From contig JAAHGF010000008.1 of NCBI GenBank assembly GCA_010672585.1, positions 465,616 to 506,987 of the forward strand: 41,372 nucleotides of DNA. Reading direction: 5' to 3'. The position numbers and the translations under genes are program-made. Position 1 is the stretch's first letter. Each line of letters starts with the position of its first letter. The notes beneath the pieces were generated by a model that ran no database searches, was not told where the DNA came from, and saw only the letters and a program-made list of their open reading frames with translations. Shown piece after piece: positions 34,468 through 41,372 of the stretch. The stretch is from Okeania sp. SIO1I7. Lineage in GTDB: Bacteria; Cyanobacteriota; Cyanobacteriia; Cyanobacteriales; Microcoleaceae.

Positions 34468-35949
34468 ATGCAACTAATATCTCGTAAATTATCTAGATGG
34501 TTTATTGTTGGCATGGCGAGTATATTTATATTTTCAATCATGCTCAGATTCTGGCAATTAGGTCGTTTTAATACTCTCGTTTTTGACGAGGTTTATTATG
34601 CTAAATTTGCCAACAACTACCTAACTAAAACTGATTTTTTTAATGCTCATCCTCCACTCAGTCAATATATTATTGCTATTAGTATTTGGATCGGTTCTCA
34701 TCTGCCGTTCGGACAAGAAATAGTGAATACTGAAACAGGTTCTACTTTAGCTCCTTGGAGTTATCGATGGGTAAATGCTTTAACTGGTTCATTTATTCCA
34801 GTAGTAGTGGGAGCGATCGCTTATCAATTAACTCGCCGTCAAAGCTATGGTTTTATTGCTGCTTTACTAATTGCTTTGGATGGATTATTTTTAGTTGAAT
34901 CTCGCTACGCTTTAAATAATATTTATCTAGTAATTTTTGGATTATTAGGTCAGTTATGTTTAATTATTGCTTTGCAAGATTGGCAATTGAAACAAAACAT
35001 TTGGTTCGCTTTAGCCGGAATAAATTTTGGTGCAAGTGCGGCGATAAAATGGAATGGTTTAGGATTTTTGCTCAGTATTTATTTACTCTGGATATTTGCC
35101 TGGATTCTTGAATTTTTAGCACCACCCAAAAAGTCTGATTTTATATCTCCTTTACGAAATTTAACTCAACTAAATCTGGTTCAATTTACTTTAAACTTAT
35201 TTTTTATTCCCATAATAACCTACAGTTTACTCTGGATTCCCCACATTATTCTCAATCCGAAATATGGATTTTGGGAAATGCAAAAACAAATTTTCAGCTA
35301 TCATCAAAGAATTGGTAGTGGACCAGATATTCATCCTTATTGTGCTCAATGGTTTACTTGGCCTTTGATGCTCAGACCTGTGGTTTATTTCTATAAAAAT
35401 ACAGGATTATTAGATAAACCGGAACCTTCTTTACCACCATTACCTTCAGATATTGGAAATCCAAAAGTTAATCCATTAATTTATGATGTTCATGCCATGG
35501 GAAATCCCCCTCTTTGGTGGTTATCAGCAGTAGCAATTTTATCTTTAGTATTAATATTAATTAACCGCATTTTGGATTGGGAAAAAAAACGAAAAGCTAG
35601 ACGTAATAAAATTGTTATCAAGGCAAAAATGAAATTTATTCCTGCTTCAGAAATGTGGTTTTTACTATATTTATTATTAAATTGGTTAGCCAATTTTTTA
35701 CCTTGGTCAAAAGTGAGTCGTTGTACTTTTATTTATCATTATATGGGTGCTGCTGTGTTTGCTATTTTGGCGCTTGCTTGGTGGATTGATAGGTGGTTAA
35801 ATAATAGACAAATTCATCTTAGAGTAATAGGAGTTACAGTTATTTTTATCATTTTATTTGCTTTTGTTTTTTGGATGCCTGTTTATTTGGGATTACCTAT
35901 ATCTCCGCAAAATTGGCAGATGAGAATGTGGTTTCGTTCTTGGATATAA
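34468..35949 (+). CDS. PMT/ArnT-type membrane glycosyltransferase (GT39-like)
   Basis: A 493-aa polytopic GT-C enzyme that transfers a sugar from a polyprenyl-phosphate donor. The first luminal loop has the diagnostic acidic pair D40-E41 (LVFDEVYYAKFANNYL) and H61-P-P-L. About 10-11 hydrophobic segments follow, with a long loop at residues 270-345 (FSYHQRIGSGPDIHPYCAQW) and WPLMLRPVVYFY, as in protein O-mannosyltransferases. It is full length. The ATG at 34468 lacks a clear ribosome site. Upstream is a terminator hairpin, so its own promoter is uncertain. Acceptor unknown: protein or lipid. Confidence 0.88.
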   Translation: MQLISRKLSRWFIVGMASIFIFSIMLRFWQLGRFNTLVFDEVYYAKFANNYLTKTDFFNAHPPLSQYIIAISIWIGSHLPFGQEIVNTETGSTLAPWSYRWVNALTGSFIPVVVGAIAYQLTRRQSYGFIAALLIALDGLFLVESRYALNNIYLVIFGLLGQLCLIIALQDWQLKQNIWFALAGINFGASAAIKWNGLGFLLSIYLLWIFAWILEFLAPPKKSDFISPLRNLTQLNLVQFTLNLFFIPIITYSLLWIPHIILNPKYGFWEMQKQIFSYHQRIGSGPDIHPYCAQWFTWPLMLRPVVYFYKNTGLLDKPEPSLPPLPSDIGNPKVNPLIYDVHAMGNPPLWWLSAVAILSLVLILINRILDWEKKRKARRNKIVIKAKMKFIPASEMWFLLYLLLNWLANFLPWSKVSRCTFIYHYMGAAVFAILALAWWIDRWLNNRQIHLRVIGVTVIFIILFAFVFWMPVYLGLPISPQNWQMRMWFRSWI

Positions 35950-36082
35950 TATTAGGTTTTAGGTTGCGAAGATCGGAAAATTAGTTTCCTGAATTTTATT
36001 AGTTATTTGTCATATTATTAGAGTGTGCTTGGTATAAGTTGTCAAAGAAATGACTAATATCAAGTTATTTTGAAGACTTATA

Positions 36083-36277
36083 GTAAGCATTCAGCGGTCA
36101 GCTATCAGCTATCAGCTATTAACTTAATTATCCTTTTTTGAGGAATCATCGTTGAAAAATTTAACATAATTAAAAGTATGAAATAAATTAACTACTTGCT
36201 TACAACTCAATATTATTCAAATCCTCAAACTACTCATTTAATTCCTGAAAGCTGACCGCTAATCTCTGAATGTTTAC
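36083..36277. mobile_element. Family 1 element (195 bp) with 8-bp target duplication
   Basis: It begins GTAAGCATTCAGCGGTCAGC and ends GCTGACCGCT, then AATCTCTGAATGTTTAC. GACTTATA flanks it directly on both sides (36075-36082 and 36278-36285). The outer roughly 35 bp match the IS terminus at 120-177, so this is probably a non-autonomous derivative. The interior is AT-rich and has no frame. Confidence 0.85.
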
Positions 36278-36290
36278 GACTTATAAATAA

Positions 36291-36413
36291 TACCAAATCC
36301 GGTTATCATACATCACGTTTTTCGCCCTTCCTATCTAATTCTTCAGCATAGCTGCCCTCTGCCTTATTCCTCATCTTCATAAATATTGGTTCTGTCGATT
36401 GCCGGATTTAGTA
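36291..36413. mobile_element. Short element with TACYAAATCCGG ends
   Basis: TACCAAATCCGG at the left and CCGGATTTAGTA at the right are inverted repeats with one mismatch, 123 bp apart end to end. No target duplication was found. The ends resemble those at 6433-6590. Confidence 0.55.
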
Positions 36414-36421
36414 TAAGTTAT

Positions 36422-36625
36422 AAATCAAGTAAAAGTAGAAAAATAAAATTTCCACGAATCATCTAGAAGTTCTATATTTTGATTTTTTACTCATCATCAA
36501 AAACTAGAGATTTCATCTCTGATTCACTCCCATAACTTGAGATAATTTTCACCATCATTATAGTCCGATAAATTGAAGGTTAATCCTCAAACCATACCTA
36601 CCACCTAACACCTACCAGCTTTGAT
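36422..36625. repeat. Duplicate of the trmB 3' end and downstream region
   Basis: This block is a diverged copy of 36650-36850, with matches such as TATAGTCCGATAAATTGAAG, CATAACTTGAGA and AATCATCTAG. Its last part (about 36575-36622, CCTCAAACC...CACCTAACACCTACC) corresponds to the final codons and stop of trmB. The copies are offset by about 226-229 bp, so the trmB tail is tandemly duplicated downstream. Confidence 0.75.
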
Positions 36626-36805
36626 TTTGAGTACTTATCAATAAATTATCAATCAAGGGAAAGTAGAATAGGAGAATGTATACAAATCATCTAGGAGTTC
36701 TATATTTGGATTTTTTACTAATCATCAAAACTAGAGATTTTATCCCTGATTCATTCCATAACTTGAGAGACTTTTCGCCATAATTATAGTCCGATAAATT
36801 GAAGG

Positions 36806-37474
36806 TTAAACCTCACACCTACGACCAAGCGACCTAGCACCTACTATCTTCTTAAATAATGCTCTATACACAGGTTGATATTTAGCTAAAGTAGCAATTT
36901 CTCTTTCTGATAATACTGGCAAAATATTTTCAGTTAACCAATCATCAGAACTTCGAGAAAATGAACTATGAGCAGAGAAGCGTTTACACATTTCTTTTGC
37001 CACTTTCTCTACATCAGAATGGAGAAAAACTTTTCCTCCCACTTTTAAATGATTGGCTAAATCTTCGACTAATTTTGGTTGTACAACTCTGCGTATTTGA
37101 TGACGTCTCTTAAACCAAGGATCAGGAAATAAAATAGAGACTCTTTGTAATTTTCCTTCTGGCAAAGATTGTAATATTTTTTCCAGAGAAATATTGGCAT
37201 TACAAAATAAATAGTGCAAATTATTAAAACCCTTTTCATTTAGCAAATTATTAGCTTCTATAACTAATGGTTCCCTAATTTCTAAACCGAGAAAATTCCA
37301 TTCAGGTTCTGTCTGTGCCATCTGCCATAAAAATTTACCCCGACCACAACCAATATCTAAATGTAATGGCTTATTTATATCAGAATAAATATTACTAAAA
37401 TTTGGTAGAGTTACTAGCTGTTGATATTTACTAGAGAAAGGATTAACGTGTTGTCTTACTCTGACTCTTGCCAA
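36806..37474 (-). CDS. trmB: tRNA (guanine-N7-)-methyltransferase
   Basis: TrmB makes m7G46 in tRNA variable loops with S-adenosylmethionine. The 222-aa protein has the SAM motif [15 protein letters not shown] (from D40), LGLEIREP, and the family signature [18 protein letters not shown], plus [11 protein letters not shown] near the end. The start codon is TTG (37474-37472) with AGAGGTG upstream; the N-terminus [20 protein letters not shown] fits cyanobacterial TrmB and no ATG is near. The last residues ([10 protein letters not shown]) come from the duplicated 3' region and may be atypical. Confidence 0.95.
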   Translation of the reverse strand: MARVRVRQHVNPFSSKYQQLVTLPNFSNIYSDINKPLHLDIGCGRGKFLWQMAQTEPEWNFLGLEIREPLVIEANNLLNEKGFNNLHYLFCNANISLEKILQSLPEGKLQRVSILFPDPWFKRRHQIRRVVQPKLVEDLANHLKVGGKVFLHSDVEKVAKEMCKRFSAHSSFSRSSDDWLTENILPVLSEREIATLAKYQPVYRALFKKIVGARSLGRRCEV

Positions 37475-37505
37475 AATTTACACCTCTATTTTTGCGTTAT
37501 AATTA

Positions 37506-37750
<245 letters not shown>

Positions 37751-37801
37751 AATTATACGATAATTATGTAAATTTTTACCACTAATTCAGATAGGGAGTA
37801 G

Positions 37802-37905
37802 TTCATTAATGGATAATGGATAATTGATAATTGATAATTACCTCTGGTTAAAACTGTTATGGAATTGAATATAAGGAAATATTATTTCTTCTCTTGATCT
37901 ATTGG
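37802..37905 (+). repeat. Dispersed repeat, mate of 12932-13020
   Basis: Contains GGATAATGGATAATTGATAA, TTACCTCTGGTTAAAAC and AAGGAAATATTATTTCTTCT. It is inverted relative to the copy near tkt and sits directly before a truncated family 2 element. Confidence 0.8.
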
Positions 37906-37914
37906 ATTGAGTAA

Positions 37915-38060
37915 CAATTGTAAGGATGATTTTTATGCCATAGTCAGCCCAAAATACTAGCTTTTTGAGCGTTTTCAACTGAAACAGGCACACTTTTTTC
38001 GACCTTAAAAATGCTCAAACCTTTATATATAAATACTTTAATAATTAATCAGCAAGCCCT
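37915..38060 (+). mobile_element. Family 2 element, 5'-truncated copy
   Basis: Starts within the GTAAGGATGATTTTTATGCC region and keeps TTTTTGAGCGTTTTCAACTG, CAGGCACACTTTTTTCGACC and the AATCAGCAAGCCCT end. The left end with the GGAGACA array is missing. It ends about 36 bp before the methyltransferase start. Confidence 0.65.
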
Positions 38061-38096
38061 AATTATTAATTATTAATTGTTGAATACCTATATATT

Positions 38097-38735
38097 ATGA
38101 AACTAAATTCATCACAAATAAAAAAAATTGAGAACTTCCTAGAAAAAATTAAAAATGATACCTATCCCGAACCTCCAACCAAACTTCATAATCAAATAAC
38201 TGAGCAAATGTTTGATGTATGTCTAAAGCAAATATTTTTACCACCAGCAGCAAAAATATTAGATATTGGTTGTGGTCAAGGCGTCGCTTTAGAGATATTT
38301 AAAAAACATGGTTTTTCACCAACTGGAATTACTCTAAATAGTGAAGATGTGGCTATTTGCCAACAAAAAGGTTATCAAGTTTATGAAATGGATCAATCTT
38401 TTTTAGAATTTGAAGATAACTATTTTGACTTTGTTTGGTGCAGACATTGTTTAGAACATAGTATTTTTCCATATTTTACTTTGCAGGAAATTTATAGAGT
38501 TATTAAACCAGAAGGTTATCTATATTTAGAAGTACCTGCTCCGGATACAAGTTGCCAACATCAAACTAATAAAAATCACTACAGTGTATTGGGAAAAACT
38601 ATGTGGTTAGATTTAGTTCAAAGAACAGGATTTGAAATTTTACAAGTGTTAGATATTCAATTTAATGTACCTGTAGGTCCAGATATCTATTGGGCAATGA
38701 TTCAGAGGAAAAATAGTTCAACTATAACTTCATAA
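38097..38735 (+). CDS. Class I SAM-dependent methyltransferase
   Basis: A 212-aa Rossmann-fold methyltransferase. Motif I is ILDIGCGQGVALEIF, followed by acidic beta2 GITLNSED. MDQSFLEFEDNYFDFVWCRH and IYRVIKPEGYLYLEVPAP are motifs II-III of the Methyltransf_11/UbiE-like group. The substrate is unknown; nearby FkbM and CsaB-like genes suggest a glycan context (inference). No ribosome site is seen before the ATG. After its TAA the same frame stays open into FkbM-type sequence that has no start of its own, so the two may once have been one protein. Confidence 0.85.
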   Translation: MKLNSSQIKKIENFLEKIKNDTYPEPPTKLHNQITEQMFDVCLKQIFLPPAAKILDIGCGQGVALEIFKKHGFSPTGITLNSEDVAICQQKGYQVYEMDQSFLEFEDNYFDFVWCRHCLEHSIFPYFTLQEIYRVIKPEGYLYLEVPAPDTSCQHQTNKNHYSVLGKTMWLDLVQRTGFEILQVLDIQFNVPVGPDIYWAMIQRKNSSTITS

Positions 38736-39390
38736 AATTCTACCAAAATTATCAATATCCAATGGCAATCTAATTCTGAACAACAAGAAATAAAGCTCTC
38801 CCTAGATTCTCATAAATTTACTCAAAAATTGATGCTTGACTATGTTCAAAAAGGGCGAGCTTATGAATCTGAAATTTTCCAATTAATTCGGAAATTTCTA
38901 CAAAATGGTGACTGTTTTATTGATATTGTAAGCATTCAGCATTAAGCATTAAGCATTTCCTACGGAATGCTGCGCAAACAGATACATGAACATATTCAAG
39001 AAATTACTAAGGTTAGCTGAAGACATTTTTTTTATAAGTTTTAATTCTCCTTGGAGACTAATTCCTATTTTGAGCTGATAACGAGCTAACAACTCATAGC
39101 TGATAGCTGATAGCTGATGGCTGAATGCTTACTTGATATTGGCGCTCATATTGGATATTATTCTGTTTTAGCTGCAAAAATAGTAGGCATTGAAGGTAAA
39201 GTTTTTGCTTTTGAGCCAGAATTATCAAATTATCAAAAAATCTTAGAGAATATTAGTCTCAACAATCTAAATAATATTAGCTTATTTAATCTTGCTGCTG
39301 GCTCAGAAACTAAACAAACACAACTATTTTTTAATCAAGATAACGATGGCGGTCATGCTTTGTGGGATGTCGTTCAACAATTAATAATTA
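38736..39390 (+). pseudogene. FkbM-family methyltransferase gene, split by a family 1 element and truncated
   Basis: Before the element (38736-38927) the frame reads KIINIQWQSNSEQQEIKLSL...IRKFLQNGDCFIDI. After it (39141 onward) the frame continues GAHIGYYSVLAAKIVGIEGK, VFAFEPELSNYQKILENISL... Removing 38928-39140 (element plus one target copy) restores DCFIDIGAHIGYYS, the SAM motif of FkbM enzymes. The 3' part stops at a family 2 element (39391), before the normal end. There is no start codon in the first part. The gene is therefore inactivated twice. An intact 110-codon frame remains from the ATG at 39117, inside the element's right end. Confidence 0.85.
38928..39132. mobile_element. Family 1 element (205 bp) with 8-bp target duplication
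   Basis: Perfect 13-bp inverted ends GTAAGCATTCAGC and GCTGAATGCTTAC. TTGATATT is directly repeated at 38920-38927 and 39133-39140. The target is a coding sequence, so the empty site can be inferred exactly. The interior contains the CTACGGAATGCTGCGCAAAC hairpin motif and AGCTGATAGCTGATAGCTG repeats. It has no transposase, so it is a MITE-like derivative of the IS whose end is at 1-177. Confidence 0.92.
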
Positions 39391-39618
39391 GGGTTTGCGT
39401 ATGGAAAGTCTTTTTGCTCTTTGTAGGAGACAGGAGACAGGAGAAATAGGAATGAACGAAGAGGTAGGAGCGGACGTTTTGTTAGAATGATTTTTCTGCC
39501 CTTGTCTGCTCAAAATGTGAGTATTTTGGGCAATTCGGAGCTAAAAGCTGACACTTTTTTCGCAACAAAAAGGCTAAAACCTTTATCTTTCAATGCTTTG
39601 ATATTTAATCAGCAGAGC
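39391..39618 (+). mobile_element. Family 2 element in the FkbM pseudogene
   Basis: Begins GGGTTTGCGTATGGAAAG, has two GGAGACA units, and ends AATCAGCAGAGC. AATAATTA occurs on both sides (39383-39390 and 39619-39626), consistent with an 8-bp target duplication, though the flanks are simple AT sequence. It removes or displaces the 3' end of the FkbM gene. Confidence 0.7.
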
Positions 39619-39640
39619 AATAATTATTAATTATTAATTG

Positions 39641-40678
39641 TTAATTATTAATTGAAGATAATACCTCTTGATGAATTAGCGATCGCTCTCTCAAAAAATC
39701 TATTCTTTCTGGAAATAAAGCATTCCCATTCGCATAATTTTCAATCCACATCTTACTAATTAAATTTGCATCTTCCGGCAATTCAGCTAACTCCCATCCA
39801 GGTATTTCCAACTCAGTCATTAACTGACTAACTTTCGGGTCGTAACTAATAGCAAAACAACGACATTCCTCCGCAGACCCCATAATTAAACTGTGGAAAC
39901 GCATACCTATTACCATTTCCACACCCCGAAAAACTCCCTTCAAAACTCTAGGGTCTTCTATACTTAAAATCTTGCTATGATTAGGCAATTTTTGATGAAT
40001 AGATTCAGCAATTTTTAAATCCTTTATCGGTTGAAAAGGCAACAACAAAATAAACGCTTTAGTTGCCTTTTGAAAAGAAACCAAAGCCTGAGTTAAAATT
40101 GCTAAACGTGCCGGAGTAAGTTGTGGGTGAGGTCTCAAACTGACCGCTACTCTTGGCGCAGGTAAATCCCAAAGACCAGGGACAGAGGAACTTTCCAAAG
40201 CCCAAACTGGGTCAGGAGCTAAAGTAAAAGGAATCTCCCACTTGGCAACTATTTTTGCCGAATTGGCATCTCTGACACTAACCGCAGTACAACCCTTAAA
40301 ACATTGCTTTGCCAAAAATTGGGTAGTTTGATGATGTAAAGGCCCAATACCCTGTGCCCAGGCAATTGTTTTTAAGCCCATTTTTTGAGCAATTCCCATT
40401 AGTCCGGCATAATAAAAAGGACTGGCAATACTGGTAGCATCTTGAATCAGACTTCCACCCCCCCAGATAAAAATATCGGAACGTTTCATTGCCTGGATAA
40501 TAGTAAATGTATTGAGGCGATCGCCTGCTTCGACTTGATATTGTTTTTGAGTTTCGATGGGGTTGCCAGACAAAATATAAGGTTGAATATTATCGGGCAA
40601 CATCTGCAACAAAGATGCTAATAATGCCTCATCTCCACTATTACCTTTTCCGTAGTAACCACACAAAATTGCTCGCAT
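39641..40678 (-). CDS. csaB: Polysaccharide pyruvyl transferase, CsaB-like
   Basis: A 345-aa member of the polysaccharide pyruvyl transferase family, which adds ketal pyruvate to cell-wall glycans; CsaB makes the ligand that anchors S-layer (SLH) proteins. Visible motifs are LCGYYGKGNSGDEALLASLL at the N-terminus, FIWGGGSLIQDATS, AWAQGIGPLHH, VRDANSAKIV, LAPDPVW, and GMRFHSLIMGSAE near the end. It is full length. The start at 40678 is preceded by a weak CAGG. The assignment to csaB rather than a paralogue is by overall resemblance to cyanobacterial proteins annotated so. Confidence 0.85.
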   Translation of the reverse strand: MRAILCGYYGKGNSGDEALLASLLQMLPDNIQPYILSGNPIETQKQYQVEAGDRLNTFTIIQAMKRSDIFIWGGGSLIQDATSIASPFYYAGLMGIAQKMGLKTIAWAQGIGPLHHQTTQFLAKQCFKGCTAVSVRDANSAKIVAKWEIPFTLAPDPVWALESSSVPGLWDLPAPRVAVSLRPHPQLTPARLAILTQALVSFQKATKAFILLLPFQPIKDLKIAESIHQKLPNHSKILSIEDPRVLKGVFRGVEMVIGMRFHSLIMGSAEECRCFAISYDPKVSQLMTELEIPGWELAELPEDANLISKMWIENYANGNALFPERIDFLRERSLIHQEVLSSINN

Positions 40679-40756
40679 TTGCCTGAGTAGTTTATTCTTT
40701 TGATATAACCTTATATAACACCAAAGTTGATACTTAAATTTTCAGATTTTTTAGAT

Positions 40757-41074
40757 ATGCACGCTTTATCAATTCCTACTTGGATTATTCATATTTCTAG
40801 CGTTATTGAATGGATAGCTGCCATTTGGTTTATTTCTATCTATGGCAATGTCACTAATAACCGTGCCTGGTATGGTTTATCTTTTGCCATGTTACCTGCA
40901 TTGGTCAGTGCGATGTGTGCCTGCACTTGGCATTATTTTGATAATGACCCAAATTTAGAATGGTTAGTTACTCTTCAAGCTTCAATGACTTTGTTGGGAA
41001 ATTTTACTCTATTAGCTGCTGCTTGGTTGATATTTTCTAATAGTAAAAAGGGAGTAGGGAGTAGGGAGGGTTAA
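40757..41074 (+). CDS. DUF2499 family membrane protein
   Basis: A 105-aa protein starting MHALSIPTWIIHISSVIEW. It contains W-x-G-L-S-F-A-M-x-P-A-L-x-S-A-M-C-A-C-T-W-H-Y-F-D-N, the core of DUF2499, a family restricted to cyanobacteria and plastids and of unknown function. Three hydrophobic helices are visible. The ATG at 40757 was preferred to the TTG at 40727 because the family begins here. The last nine residues (KKGVGSREG) are encoded by a GGGAGTA STRR and are not family sequence, so the native C-terminus has been replaced or extended. No ribosome site is evident. Confidence 0.88.
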   Translation: MHALSIPTWIIHISSVIEWIAAIWFISIYGNVTNNRAWYGLSFAMLPALVSAMCACTWHYFDNDPNLEWLVTLQASMTLLGNFTLLAAAWLIFSNSKKGVGSREG

Positions 41075-41090
41075 TTTTTCGGTACGACAC

Positions 41091-41372
41091 TTACTCTGGA
41101 GTAGAGGCTATTATTTTTTGAAAAATTAAATCAACTCAGCAGTGAGATATTTTTCAGCACTCCAGACTAGATATCTATAACGTTATAGTTTTGAGTTCCT
41201 ATATCCAGAGCATTTTGAATACTTAACTCCAGAGTACTGACTATGATTTTTTGAAAAATTAAATCAACTCAGAAGTGAGCTATTTTTCAGCGCTCCACAT
41301 CAAAGAATCTATAACGTTATAGTTTTGAGAGAGTCATATTCACAATATTTGGAATACAGACTCCTGAGTCTA
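41091..41372. repeat. 133-134-bp tandem repeat running off the window
   Basis: Unit 1 (41091-41223) and unit 2 (41224-41357) share TTTTTTGAAAAATTAAATC, AACTCAG-AGTGAG, TATTTTTCAGC and the perfect palindrome CTATAACGTTATAG (41175-41188 and 41309-41322). Each begins with an ACTC(C/T)(A/G)GAGT palindrome, and a third such sequence starts at about 41358, so the array continues beyond the edge. No coding frame. Confidence 0.85.

Overview
The window comes from a filamentous, low-GC, repeat-rich cyanobacterium. The evidence is psaC (the photosystem I FA/FB iron-sulfur subunit), the linked acpP-fabF pair and transketolase, many GCGATCGC (HIP1-type) octamers, a DUF2499 plastid/cyanobacterial protein, a multi-GAF phytochrome-like kinase, and 7-bp STRR repeats such as CTGACTC, CTGATAA and GGAGACA. 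The low GC, long intergenic spans and dense small mobile elements resemble the Trichodesmium/Okeania group, but the genus is not established.

Layout. 1-321: the 3' end of an IS transposase, its right terminus and a gene scrap. 626-1570: aldo/keto reductase. 2028-4417: a small island-like block with a DUF433/DUF5615 toxin-antitoxin pair (toxin dead) and a membrane protein, bounded by two copies of the glmS 3' end. 4418-10401: glmS, psaC and an HdrB/SdhE-like CCG protein on the minus strand, then acpP-fabF on the plus strand with a strong terminator. 10569-12725: a lipoxygenase. 13540-17453: transketolase, a small membrane protein, a PIN toxin with its antitoxin, and a broken PIWI-like gene. 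18452-22683: GT4 glycosyltransferase, Rieske oxygenase, cysteine desulfurase. 23005-26634: a five-GAF histidine kinase whose second GAF carries a DXCF cyanobacteriochrome signature. 26635-29041: about 2.4 kb of nested mobile elements and tandem repeats without a credible gene. 29042-33562: a 1506-aa subtilisin-like protease with PPC-like, CARDB-like and FG-GAP-like repeats. 34468-41074: PMT-type glycosyltransferase, trmB, a methyltransferase, an FkbM methyltransferase broken by a mobile element, a CsaB-like pyruvyl transferase and a DUF2499 protein. The right edge holds a 133-134-bp tandem repeat that runs off the window.

Two patterns run through the window. First, several families of short non-autonomous elements can be delimited by terminal inverted repeats. 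Four copies from three families are flanked by perfect 8-bp target duplications (at 26940, 27553, 36083 and 38928), and one of them cleanly splits an FkbM gene. Others supply gene ends: the Rieske C-terminus, its upstream region and the DUF2499 tail. Second, the 3' ends or terminators of four genes (glmS, psaC, tkt, trmB) are duplicated downstream of the gene. The glmS case (157 bp, 13 mismatches) flanks a 2.2-kb toxin-antitoxin-bearing block, as an integrative island that uses a gene 3' end as its attachment site would.

Functionally, psaC, tkt, acpP/fabF, glmS, trmB and the cysteine desulfurase are housekeeping. The lipoxygenase, Rieske oxygenase, photoreceptor-like kinase, large protease and glycan genes are accessory. 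No tRNA, rRNA or CRISPR array was found.
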